Positions 20,702 to 32,830 of a stretch of 64,000 nucleotides of DNA are shown piece by piece. The stretch is from Ricinus communis (lineage: Eukaryota; Streptophyta; Magnoliopsida; Malpighiales; Euphorbiaceae), in contig NC_063256.1 of assembly GCF_019578655.1 (NCBI RefSeq), positions 13,702,001 to 13,766,000 on the forward strand. Reading direction: 5' to 3'. The notes beneath the pieces are model-generated. The model had not been told where the DNA came from and did no database searches. It saw only the letters and a list, made by a program, of their open reading frames with translations. How positions within the stretch are numbered: position 1 is the stretch's first letter; each line of letters starts with the position of its first letter. Position numbers and translations under genes: made by a program.

Positions 20702-23515
20702 TGTAACTTAACACAGAATTTTTTTATATATTTAATAATGAGTTTTATTTAAGTTAATTTTAGCTTCATTATTATTGGGTTTAATTTGAAATAATTTAAT
20801 GAAAATTTAATATTAATCAAATAAATGAGTTATTTTCTATACCCAATTAGTTTGAAATTTTAAAAATTATTCAAGTAAATTATTTGAGAAATGATTATAT
20901 TTTGGTTATTCAAATTTTCCCAAATGCACATTTATATAAGTAAAATTATATATTGAAAAATTTTGGAAGAAATTATAAAGCGGTGTTTTAATAAAAGAAT
21001 TTTGGGAAAATTGGTATTATAATTGATTAGTAGTATTAAATTTTAAGTTGGAAATTGATTATTTAATTTAATTATGTGTTAGGACTAAATTGGAAATTTA
21101 TTTTGGAATAAGGATTGAAAGTATAATGTTATTTTATGGGGTTTTAATGGAAATTTGTGAGTTTGGTATTTTCGTAAATAAATATGTCGATCGGTATTTT
21201 GTAATTGTGTATTTTCGATAATTCTAATTTGGCCCAAATTAAATAGTTAAGCTTAATTGAAGGCTAAAAAAGTTTGGGGTCAAATTGAAATTCCAGGATA
21301 AAATTGTAAGTAATTAAGAAAGTTGAGGGACCAAATTGCAATAAGGAAAAGTTCGGGGGTCAAATGTCGATATTGAGGAAAGAAATCGGGGAAGAAGAAG
21401 GAGGAAGAGAGATGCCGGGAGAGAGAGAGCGTCTGGAGGAAGGAAGAGGCTGTCGTCTGTCCGGTGGCCCGGCCGGGAAGAGCTGCCCAGCGTGGCACAA
21501 TGACGGCACAGTTGGCCAGCTCATCTTGAGGAGAGGCAATGCGGCTTCACCGCTATGCATGCTGCCGTGGTGGCCTGCTGATCTTGGTGCCGATCGACTC
21601 CCTCGGCCTCGCTTTGTTTTGGCGGCGGTGTCGGCTGGTGGCCGGAAGCGGAATCCAAACAGCCGAGGCTCCGGCGGAGGATGGATGATCGGAGGACATA
21701 TCCGACTCTCCCATCTGAGCCCGCGATGGCACTTTGGTTTCCACCGTGGCGATACACGGACTTCGTTTACCGTCGGCGGTCGAGATCGTCCGCAAATCTC
21801 TCCGGAAGATCGAGTGTCGGATCGGAAAATCGAGCGGGGATCGTCATCGGTACGTCGTTGTGGTCCGATGCCCGTGTGTTGGATCGTCGATCGGACTCCG
21901 GTGGGTGGAGGCGGTCGAAGCGGCCGTAGCTGCGTCTCGGTAATTTTCTTTGGCGATTAATTTTAGAAATTCTTGGTTTAATTGTGTCTGCCCATTGGGT
22001 TATATTGAGTATTTGATGAACATTTCAAAGTCACCAGCCCTGTCAAAAAATACAATCGGTTGTTCGTATTTTGTCTTTGTGTGTAGTCGAAATAGTGTCC
22101 TCAGTTGGGGACCCGAAATCCTATTCGCTTTAAATTGTTGGTTATTGCAAAGTTTTTGACGGTCCTGGACCCGTTTTACCCGTGTTGTCCGGTGATAGTT
22201 CGGTCGAGATTCTTAGGCCGTCCAAGGAGTCTAGACCTAGGATTAATGATCGATTATCTCGGTATTGATAAATTATTTTCCGTGATTAGATGATCTGCTG
22301 CTCGGCTCGCTCAACCCGGAGATCCGGAGCGAAGGAGGTCGCCCGACCCAGTGAGTTAAAGTCATTTAATGCGCTATTGCTAGTAAACTGTTTTAATATA
22401 CTATTTAGAATTTGTGCTTAATATGATTATTGATCGCAAGATAAATGATTTCACTTGATTATTAATATTTGAAATAAATAATATAAATATTATTAGTATG
22501 TTATAATAAGACAAGCGTTATTATTTTTCTCCTCACAAATTGCACGTTGTTTTATCTTAAATCTTTAATCTTTATTTTGATATGTGTTGGATGAGTTCAT
22601 CGAATAATGACATATTTATTAAATGTGGTGAATGCGATTGGAGGTAGAACATGCCTAATGGGTTACACCCCATCTATCGCACCTGGGCAACCCATCATGG
22701 ATATAAGATTATTATGGATTTATGCCTTTGATCGAGCATTGCCTCTGCCCCATTGATTGCCGGAGTTAAGGTCCCCGATCGAGCTTGCTCTCTGGCCGCT
22801 TATTTGGAATTCAAGTTTCAGCCGGAGGTAAGGACCACGTCGAGCTTGCTCTGGGCGCCGACTGTTGGATTGAGTTAAAGGCTACTAAATTTGGGGTTTA
22901 GGGTTCTCAAAGCCACTCGTCCAGTAAAGTAAATATATATTTTTATTTATTTATTTATTATGGTATTTGATTATAATGTGATTTGTATTTACGTGCATGG
23001 TTGATATTTTGATTCGAATGATTAATATTTTATGTGAAGGAAATAGTAGAGTGCGGTGATGGTTTGATATCTTGATTTGAATAATCTATGTTTTACGAGT
23101 AGAAGCAATAGTCCTAGATTATTTGATTTTAACTCACTCTCCAGATGACAGTCTCATTTCTTACCGCTGTTTTTGATTGTACCATTGTTAGTTCTCCATG
23201 ACTCTTATTCAAGAATCTTGAGCTCCTTCATCATCTGGGGTGATCTCGATTTAGTATGTAAATTGGTAAATCTTAGATTCTCCGCATAGTAATAGTAGAT
23301 GTATCGGTTGTAAATTTTTGAGCTTGGTCTCGCCTAGTTTTCTCGGCGGATCAAGTATTTATGTAGAATGCAGCTATTAAGATGATTTGTGGTTTTAATA
23401 ATATTAATTTGAGATGAGATTTGTTTAAATCGGTGAGTGTCGGGCTTACTACGGGTTTTGGTGGCCTTAAGCCTACCCATTCCCTAGTCTAGTGGCCCAC
23501 GAGCGGGTCGTGACA
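20702..23515 (+). mobile_element. Solo LTR, plus strand, nested in composite element
   Basis: 2814 bp, TGTAACTTAACACAG to GGGTCGTGACA, same family as LTRs A and D but opposite orientation. It lies at the junction that in the sister copy (19746-19757) reads continuously CCCTATTACTTT. Flanks ATTCT (left) and ATTAC (right) look like a slightly diverged 5-bp target duplication. No internal region is attached, so it is a solo LTR formed by recombination. It contains the same GC-rich block (about 21400-21950). Its insertion postdates the module duplication because only one module copy carries it. Confidence 0.85.
21400..21950 (+). other. GC-rich, CpG-rich block inside plus-strand solo LTR
   Basis: Counterpart of the block in LTR A, in reverse orientation relative to the window, with GGATGATCGGAGGAC and CGATCGACTC words. 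Open frames up to 198 codons overlap it on both strands but are not conserved in frame among copies. Confidence 0.55.
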
Positions 23516-23956
23516 ATTACTTTCACAGAAAATATTAATCATTCGAATCAATATATCAACCATAACAGTAGCATCCGCTAGACTTCGGCTACTCAATAAG
23601 GCGATGCAGTGCGATGGCGAGGCGTCCATGACACGATCGCAACCACGCTCTGCACTAAAGCGATCAAGCTGCGGTGCCACCATCGAAACAACAATCAAAG
23701 CTTCTAAAGGCGAATCGCACTAATCACTTGAAGAAATAGCACGAGTCTATCGCTTGCTGCGGATCTTTCCATCCCAAAGCACATTCTCGGCCAAGCGCAC
23801 CAAGGGCAAGCTACAAAAAGAATGGCGGACTCTAACTGAGAAGGCCGACAACGGAGTCAATGAAAACAACAAGACACACATGATCCTAACTCCGCGGGAT
23901 CAGAAAAAATCTCAACTTAGGTCAAGGAAATCTAAACCTAAGCTCGATACCAACTT
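23516..23956 (-). repeat. Duplicated leader copy 2 with primer site
   Basis: Matches 19752-20199 with small indels. The primer site TGGTATCGAGC is the complement of 23942-23952, and LTR D starts at 23957, so this is the authentic 5' LTR/primer junction of the element. Confidence 0.78.
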
Positions 23957-26484
23957 TGTCATGACCCACCGTGGGCGTGGCCCGAGCACTAGGAATGGGT
24001 GAGCAAGGCCACCGAAACCCGTAGAAGCGACACTCATTGATTTAAACAAATCTCATCTCAAATTAATATTATTAAAGCCACGATTTATCTTATGACATAC
24101 ATTCTACATAAATACTTGATGCGAGGCTTGGAAAAACTAAAGTAGACCCAGAAACTCGAAAATTTACAACCGATACATCTACTATTACTATCATGAGAAT
24201 CTAAGATTTATCAATTTACATACCAAATCAAATACATCACCCGATGATGAATCGAGTTCTTTGAATAAGAGTCATGAGGACTAGGATCACGAATCTGAAG
24301 GAAAAGAAAATGATTTGATCGTTAGTCTGAGAGTGAGTTAAAATCAAATAATGGGACTATTGCATTCTTCTCGAGAAAACATAGATTGTTCAAATCAAGA
24401 TATCAAACTATGCACATAAATACAATCCATATTATAATCATACCTTAATAAATAAATAAATGAATAAATAAAAATATATTTCTACTTTTACGGGACAGTG
24501 GCTCAAGAGAACCCTAACCCCAATTATAAACCCATTTTGGCTCTCTTAATCCAATAAGACTGGAACCCGAGAGCAATGCTCGACCGGGGACCTTACCTCC
24601 GACAATTTACACAAATTAGCCTTGAGGCCATGCTCGACGTGGGCAAACCCATAAAAATCGATTACATGTCCATGATCATTAAGGGCAGGTCACGATGTAA
24701 CCCATCAGGCGGCATGTTCTACAAAAGCCACATCCCCAAATCGAAATCATCACATATAATAAATATCATTGTATAATGAAATCATTCAACCATATCAAAA
24801 TAACAATTAACAATTAAGAGTAAGACATCAGGCAACTCATGTGGAAAACTGATAATATTTGGTATTATCATAACATTACTATAATAATACTTATATTACC
24901 TTTAATAACGAATAATTCAGTGAAATTATTTAGGTTGCGAAACTAATAACCATATTAAGCATGAACTTTCAAAATAGCATATTAAAATCAAACTTAGCAA
25001 TAGTATGATTAAATGACTTTAACTCACCTGGTTGGCGACCTCCAGCTGCTCCCATAGGCCTCGGTTGGAGGCGAGCCGAAGCAGACAGATCATCTAATCA
25101 CGGAAAACAATTTATCAAAGCTTGAAACAATCGATCATTAATCCTGGTCTCCCAGACTCGACTGGGTAAGAATCTCGACTCGAGAGAATCTCTACGTAAA
25201 ATCCCAGAACCTCCCTACAACACGAACATTACCCCGTAAAAGCGGGTCCAGGACACCGGAAGAACACTTCAAATATCCAACAATTTAAACAACGGAGTCG
25301 GGTCCCGAACTTCACTATTTTGAGCTCATACGCCACCCAAAACACAAGTAAGGCAGATGGCGAACAATTATTTTTGACTCACAAATATCATCAAATAATC
25401 AATATAACCCAATAGACACAAATTTAAAATCAAAGGATTTCCAAGATCAGCCTAAGCGAGAAAATTACCGAGGGCGCTCGGTCGTTCGCCTCCGTGCCAC
25501 GAGTCCGATCGACGATCCGAACACACCATCGGACTCACAACCGCCAAGTGGCGATGCTGATTCCCACTTCTGATTTTCGATCGACACCGATCATCCGAAG
25601 AAATTTGCGGACGATCCAGCCTGGTCGATTTGCAAGCGGGTCTGACCGCCGCCACCAGCGGTGCAATGCGAAGCTTGAGCCGAGAGAGTCGGGATCGTCC
25701 TCCGATCGTCCATCCTCCATCCAGACTCAGGAAAACCAAAAACACGCCGGCCACCACTTCGCGTAACTCTCTCCTCCGCCACCAAAACCGCGGCCGCCGC
25801 GCAAAAGGAAGCTTTCTCCAGGGAGGTGACATTTATCACATCGAGATCGTGGAAAAGGCCTTGAACTAGAATCCGGGCGGCCTTGATCGCATTCACTACC
25901 ACTCCGCGCGATCGGCGCACAATAAGACACCGGCTCTTTAGCTCCCGCGGGCTCACCACCTCTCGCTCTCTCTCTCTCTCTCTCTCTCTTCCTTTCTCTT
26001 CTGATTTTCTTTCCTTTCAATATCGACATTAGGCCCCCGAACTTTTCCTTATTACAATTTAGTCCCTCAACTTCCTTAATTACTTACAATCTCATCCTGC
26101 AGAATTCTAATTTAACCCCTAAACTTTTCTTTATCCTTTCAATTAAGCCCCTAACTATTTAATTTGGGCCAAAACCGAATTATTGAAAATACACAATTAA
26201 ATTAAATAATCAATTTCCAACTCAAAATTTAATACTACTAATCAATTATAATACCAATTTTCTCAAAATTCTTTTATAAAAATATCATTTATAATTTCTA
26301 TCATAATTTTTTTCAATATATAATTTTATTTATATAAATATGCATTTGGAGAAAATTTGAATAACTAAATAAAAATATAAATTATTCCTCAAATAATTTA
26401 CTTGAATAATTTCTTAAAATTTCAAACTAATTGGGTATAGAAAATAACTCATTTATTAAATATATAAAAATTCGGGGTATTACA
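23957..26484 (-). repeat. 5' LTR of composite element (LTR D)
   Basis: 2528 bp, TGTCATGACCCACC to GGGGTATTACA in window order. Nearly co-linear with LTR A. The GC-rich block lies at about 25440-25960 and a CT run at 25960-25989. Immediately after it the 39-bp array resumes with the GGTTG target duplicate. Confidence 0.9.
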
Positions 26485-26489
26485 GGTTG
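26485..26489. repeat. Target-site duplication GGTTG, right copy
   Basis: Identical to 15246-15250. Confidence 0.88.
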
Positions 26490-27834
26490 TTTTCTCATAC
26501 TCACAAATATACCACAATTATAGGGTTATTTCCTCAGATTCATAAATATCCTCGTATTACGGGATTATTTTCTAATATTTATAAATATACCCCGTAATGA
26601 TATTAAAAAAATTTGCCCCATCACAGGTTGTTTTCTCGGACTATGAATTATACTACTTTTCGTGGTTGTTTTAAATATTCATAAATATACACGTTTTACG
26701 GGGTTATTTTCTTATATTGATAAATATACCACTTTCACGGGGTTGTTTTCTCATATTAAATTATTAGAACTATTATGGGGTTATTTTTTCAAATTGATAA
26801 ATATACATGTTTTCTCAAATTCATAAATGTACACGTTTTAAGGGATTATTTTCTTATATCGATAAATATACCCTTTACTTGAGTTGTTTTCTCATATTAT
26901 AAAATTAACCCATTTAAGGGATTGTTTTCTATTACTCACAAATATACCAAAATTACGGGGTTCTTTTCTCCGATTGATAAATATTCTCGTATTATTGGGT
27001 TGTTTTCTCATATTAAAAAAGTTAGCTTTCTACAAGGCCGTTTTCTCATATTAAAAATTTACACTGCTGCCTCACGAGGTGTTTTCTCGGACTTGCAATT
27101 ACACTACTTTACTGAGGTTGCTTACTCATATTCATAAATATATCGTTTCACGAGGTTATTTTCTTATATTGATAAATATACTACTTTTACGAGATTATTT
27201 TTATATTGATAAACCGAGTTGTTTTCTCATATTATAAAATTAACCCATTTAAGGGGTTGTTTTCCTATATTCACAAATATACCACAATTACGAGGTTATT
27301 TTCACATTAAAAAATTACCCCTCTACGAAACCTGCTTTTATTTAAAAATTTACCCATTCTCGAGGCTTTTTCTTAGACCGCAATTACACTTCTACTTTAC
27401 GGGTTGTTTTCTCATATTAAAATTATTAGCACTATTATGGGATTATTTTTCAAATTCATAAATATACACGCTTTCTTGAAAGTTATTTCTTTATATCGAC
27501 AAATATACCCTTAATCGTTGTTTTTTCGTATTATAAAATTAACATATTTAAGGTAGTTTCTCTCATACTCATATAACATATCAAAATTACGGTTATTTTT
27601 CCCATTGATAAATATCCCAGTATTACGAGTTTTTCTAACATTTATAAATATACCCTCTTACGGGGTTGTTTTCTTATATTAAAATATTTACCTCCTTTAT
27701 AGGCTATTTTCTTAGACTCACAATTACTACTACTTTTACGGGGTTATTTTGTGATTCATAAATATACACATTTAAGGATTATTTTCTTATATCGACAAAT
27801 ATACCCTTTACGAGTTGTTTCCTCATATTATAAA
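26485..27834 (+). repeat. 39-bp tandem array, segment 2
   Basis: Continues segment 1 in phase: the monomer beginning GGTTGTTTTCTCATACTCAC starts with the target duplicate itself. Same monomer types and orientation. Several monomers are shortened by a few bases (for example 27300-27400), so this stretch is more decayed than the segment at 33621-38864. No gene. Confidence 0.93.
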
Positions 27835-30509
27835 TGTCACGAATCCCACCATTGGACCGTGTTAAGACTAGGGAATGGGTAGGCTTAAGGCCACCAGAAT
27901 CCGTAGTAAGCACGAAACTCACTAACTCAATCAAATCTCATCTCAAATTAATATTATTAAAGCCATAAATTATCTTAATAGTTACATTCTATAAATACTT
28001 CCCCGCCGTAAGAATTAAAGTAGACACGAAACTCATAAAATTACAATGATACATCTACTATTACTCTTCAAGTGAGAATCTAAGATTTTTCATATTATAA
28101 TCATACCAAATAAATAAATAAATAAATAAATATATTTTTATTTTCACGAGACGAGTGGCTCAAGAGAACCCTAACCCCAAATTCTAGTAGCCTTTCGGCT
28201 CTCTTAATCCAACAGTTTGGCGCCAGAGAGCTCCTCGTGGTCCCTGAACCTCCAGAACACTTGAATTCCAAATAAGCTCCTACCGAGGCATTGCTCGATC
28301 GTGACCTTAACTCCAAAGAATCAATCGAACTCACCCCGTAGAGCAATGCTCGATCGGGGCAAATAAATCTATAATAATCTTATATCCATGATCATTACTG
28401 GGGCGCGCCGATTCCCGATGCAACCCACTGGTGGCATGTTCTCTGAAAGCCACATTTCCCAAACGCAATCATCACATTTAATAAATATCATTGTCTAATG
28501 AAATCATTCAACATATATCGAAATAAAGATTAAAAATCTAGGGTAAGGCAACATGCATTCGTTAGAAAAATAATAGTATATGTATTAGTATAACGTTACT
28601 AATAATAATATTTATATTATTTTCAATAATTAATAATCAAGTGAAATTATTTATTTTGCGATACTAATAATCATATTAAGCACAAATTCTAAAATAGCAT
28701 ATTAAAATCGGACTTAGCAATAGTGCAATGATTAAATAACTTTAACTCATGGATTGGGCGACCTCCTAGCTGCCTTCCTCCTAAGTGCCTCGGTAGGAGA
28801 GCGCCGAGGGCAAATGGATAATCTAGTAGCGGAAAACAATTTATCAAAGCACTGAAACAATCGATCATTAATCCTAGGTCTAGACTCTGGATCGACTGCC
28901 CTAAGAATCTCGACTCGGGAAAATTCTCTAAAATCCAGCATAACCTCCCTACAACATGACATTCCATAAAAGCGGGTCCGGACACCAAAAATACTTCAAA
29001 ATTCCAACAATTCAAACAACGGAAGCTCCGTCCCCAACTTCACTATTTCACCAACTCCGCCACACAACACAAAAATCTGAGGCGTAAAGCGGCCAATAAT
29101 TATTTTGACTCACAAATATCATCAAATACTCAATATAATCCAATAGACACACAATTAAACCAAGAATTTCCAAAATTACGGGCCGGAGAAAATTAAGGCG
29201 GCTCGGTCGCTTGGTCCACTCGCCTCCCACGGAGTCCGATCGACGATCCAAACTCACCATCGGACTCAAACGACGCTACCGGCGACAATCCTCGCTTTCG
29301 ATTTTCCGATCGACACCGATCATCCTGAGATTTACTTGACGATCTCGCCCGTCCTATTTACAAAGCGAAGCCCGATCGCCATAAACGATGCCATCGCAAG
29401 AAAGCTCGAGGTGAGGAGAGTGGGATCGTCCTCGATCGTCCATCCTCCTGGGAGCTCATGGAAAAAGCGAAAAATGCCGGTACCGCCACTCTAAATTTCA
29501 CTTCTTGGGATCTTGCAACTCCGCCACCCCAAAGGCGTCGCCACCGCGCGGAAGAGCCGCCGAGGAGGAGTCGATCGCCACTCGACTTACCAACCGGAAC
29601 CACGGAAGTGGGAGCCTCAAAGCTTGCTCCTACCCATTCCGATTCTTGCCGGGCCGCGGCGGTTCCGCCAAGACGCCTGCGCTCGACATCGCTAGCCTCC
29701 GATACCACCACAAGAGCGAGCACCCACGACGACCGCGTTTCTCTTCTCTTCTTCTACCATCACATGCCCTCTCTCTCTCTCCGATCTACTTTCTCTCTCC
29801 CTGATCCCATTCCTTTCAATATCGACATTAGGCCCCGAACTTTTCGTTATTACAATTTGGTCCTCGACTTCCAATTACTTACAATCTTATCCTTCGTAAT
29901 TTCAATTTAATCCTAAACTTTTCTTTATCCTTTCAATTAAGCCCTTAACTAATTAATTTGGGCCAAATCGAATTATTGAAAATACACAATTACACAAATA
30001 CCACTATGACATATTTATTTACGAAAATACTAAACTCACAAATTTCTATTAAACCCTCACAAAATAAAATTATACTTTTAATCCTTATTCCAAAATATTC
30101 CTCCAATTAAATCCTACACACAATTAAATTAAATAATCAATTTCCAACTCAAAATTTAATACTACTAATCAATTATAATACCAATTTTCCCAAAATTCTT
30201 TTATAAAAACATCCCTTACAATTTCTATCATAATTTTCCAATATATAATTTTATTTATATATATATATATATACATTTGGGAAAATTTTGAATAACCAAA
30301 TAAAAATATAATTTATTCCTCAAATAATTTATTTAATTAACTCCTTAAAAATCAAACTAATTGGATATAGAAAATAACTCATTTGTTTGTCTAACATAAA
30401 AATTCAAAATTTGTATTTAAATCATTCCAATTAAACCGAATAAAAATAAAGCTAAAATTAACTTAAATAAAAACTCATTATTAAATATATAAAAATTCTG
30501 GGTGTTACA
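27835..30509 (-). mobile_element. Solo LTR of the large-LTR family
   Basis: 2675 bp, starting TGTCACGAATCCC and ending GGGTGTTACA in window order. Flanked by ATAAA on both sides (27830-27834 and 30510-30514), inside a monomer that reads TATTATAAAATTAACCC elsewhere. No internal region, so it is a solo LTR. It contains the family's AGCAATGCTCGATCG words, a GC-rich block at about 29170-29770 and an AT-rich end with an AT run near 30257-30273. Confidence 0.92.
29170..29770 (-). other. GC-rich block inside solo LTR
   Basis: Same relative position as in LTRs A and D. Carries GATCGTCCATCCTC and GAGTCCGATCGACGATCC words shared with the other copies. Overlapping open frames (up to 150 codons) are not conserved in frame. 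Confidence 0.55.
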
Positions 30510-30785
30510 ATAAAATTACCCCATTTAAGGATTGTTTTCTCATATTAAAAAATACACCATAACTACGGGATTATTTTCTCTGATTGATAAATATCCCAGT
30601 AGTATGAGGTTATTTTCTCATATTAAAAAATTTACCCGTTCTACGAGGCTGTTTTCTCAGACTTGCAACTGCACTACTTTTACAAGGTTATATTCTCAGA
30701 TTCATAAATATACACGTTTTACGGGGTTATTTTCTTATATTGATAGATATACCACTTTTACGGGGTCGTTTTCTCATATTAAATC
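30510..30785 (+). repeat. 39-bp tandem array, segment 3 (about 7 monomers)
   Basis: Short stretch of array between two solo LTRs. It begins with the ATAAA target duplicate and ends in the CATATTAAAT part of the AGCAC-type monomer, which is completed after the next LTR at 33621. Same orientation as the other segments. Confidence 0.92.
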
Positions 30786-31319
30786 TATCACGACCCACTT
30801 TATGGACCCGTGACCGGCACTAAGGAATGGGTAGGCTTAAGGCCATCGAATTCCGTAGTAAGCCTGACACTCACTAACTCAATCAAATCTCATCTCAAAT
30901 TAATATTATTAAAGCCACAAATTATCTTAATAGTTACATTTTACATAATTACTTGATGCCGAGAAAAATTAGGCGAGACAAAACTCGACCCGTAAAATTA
31001 CCACGATACCTCTACTATTACTCTGCGAGAAGAGTTGGGGAAGACTAACGATCACGAATATGAATAGTAAATGGGCTATCTGTACCCAGAGTGAGTTAAA
31101 TCATATATCTAAAAGCAGATTTCAAACATCTCAATATCACATTATTTAATTTTAAAATAATTAATAAATCATACAAACCATACGTGTCATGCCATGCTTA
31201 TATAAAAATAATTCTACATGCAGCGGGACTGAGTATTTCAGAGAGAACCTAATCCAACTCTAACATCTCGATTTAATTCAACACTTACATCTCGACTAAC
31301 CTCAACTCTAACATCTCAA

Positions 31320-31610
31320 TCTCTCATTCCAGCGTAAGGGGCGCTTAGAGAGAAAGCTCGACCGTGGACCTTACCTCCGGTCACTCTCTTGACTCGACCT
31401 TAGCCTTTGGCTCTCTTATCCAATAAGTCGCGCTGTGAGAGCAAAGCTCGACCCGGAGACCTTACTTTAGTTTGGTCACAACTCTTAGCCTTGGCCTTCG
31501 GCTCTCTTATCCAATAAACTGGCCCGAGCAAAGCTCGACGGGGACCTTTACTCGTCCCAGAACCACACTCAACTAAGCGGCAGAGGCGATGCTCGACTGT
31601 ATGTGTCCTA
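31320..31610. repeat. Internal tandem duplication in the second solo LTR
   Basis: The words GGCTCTCTTATCCAATAA and GAGCAAAGCTCGAC recur at about 31350, 31408-31450 and 31500-31530, about 95-100 bp apart, making an irregular three-copy repeat. Other LTRs of the family have one or two copies of this module. Confidence 0.6.
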
Positions 31611-32329
31611 ATATTTCTTTCTTAAAATTTTACCTATTTATCCTTTCTATCTCTTTCAAATTTATCTTTGGAACACTCATCCAACTCCTATGTTCTAATC
31701 AGTCCCATCTCGAGTCATCATGCAATATTAAAATTGGTGATAAAGGAAGAACATATTTAAATAGTAATTAAAAGCATCATGCATATAATAATAATTAAAT
31801 GAATAATTGGAATTGCAAATGAACAATCACGTTAGTAAATCAAATTTTATGCATGACACGCGGCATAGCGATATATGACTTTCACTCACCTGGTTTGGCG
31901 ACCTCCTAACTCTGCTCCGATGCCTCGGTTGGGCGGGCGAGCAGAACGGATCATCTAATCACGGAAAACAATTTATCAAAACAACGAAACAATTGACAAT
32001 TAACCTAGGTCTAGACCCCACTCCTAGGGTAATCTAAGAATCACGATTCGGAGAATTCTCTGAAAACCGTCTGGCGAACCTCCTATAACGGACATTTACC
32101 TCCCCCAGTAAAATGGGTCCGGACCGCTAGAAAAACACTTCAAATATCCAAAATTTAACCTGATAACGGGAGTCGGGTCCCCAGACTTGCACTAATTTCG
32201 ACTCCTCCACATGCACAAAATCACGACTACAAGTGATCGGTGACATAAAATTATTTTTTACTCATAAATATCAAATACTCAATACAAAACAATAAGCATG
32301 AATTAAATCAAAATTACCAAAAATTAACG

Positions 32330-32830
32330 GGCCGAGAAAATTACCGAAGCGGCTTGATCGCTCGGTCGACCGCTACTCCTCCGTGGTGGTCCGATCGGCG
32401 ATCCGAACATACCATCGGACTCGAAACAATGCGGTGATGGCGATTCCTCCTTGGATTTTACGATCGACCCCGATCATCATCCAGATATATTTTTGGATGA
32501 TCTTGATCGTCGATTCTGACGAAGTCCGATCGCCTGGCCAAACCGTGCCATTCGAAGCTTGAGATGAAGAGAGTTGGGATCGTCCTCCGATCGTCCATCC
32601 TCACGAGCTCTGAAAAAGTCGAAAGGCACGCCACCTACTGGAACTCCTCCTCCGGCCACCAAAACGCTGGCTGCCGCCGCAAAAGGAAGCTCTCTTGAGG
32701 GCTGATTGCCACCAAGATCGGTAGGTTTCAAAGGCCTTGAGCCGTTGCCCCTCTTCGCTTTTTTTTCCTCATTGCTAATCTGCCGCCATGCTGGACTTCT
32801 GCCAGTGACCACAGGGGCTCAAGTTCTCCC
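32330..32830 (-). other. GC-rich block inside second solo LTR
   Basis: Contains TCCGATCGGCGATCCGAAC and GATCGTCCTCCGATCGTCC, shared with the equivalent block of the other LTRs. No frame-conserved product. Confidence 0.55.

Larger units (their letters stand above)
15251..26484 (-). mobile_element. Composite non-autonomous large-LTR retrotransposon without pol
   Basis: The outer LTRs (15251-17894 and 23957-26484) read TGTAATACCCC...GTCACGACC-type ends on the minus strand, and GGTTG target duplications flank the whole. Reading the minus strand from 26484: LTR, primer site, ~440-bp leader, partial LTR (split by a plus-strand solo LTR), primer site, ~450-bp leader, partial LTR, a third primer site, a gag N-terminus, ~900 bp unassigned, polypurine tract, LTR. 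No RT, integrase or protease is seen. The polypurine tract plus TGTAATACCCC ends and a Met-tRNA primer suggest relationship to Tekay/Del chromoviruses (inference). Mobility would require enzymes supplied by another element. Confidence 0.85.

Noticed and set aside
21364..21960. 198-codon open frame in the plus-strand solo LTR
   Set aside because: Same GC-rich block. The equivalent frame is broken in other copies and no domain is seen.
29358..29910. Open frames of 99-150 codons in the solo LTR
   Set aside because: Overlapping frames on both strands from a GC-rich block, with no frame-conserved counterpart.
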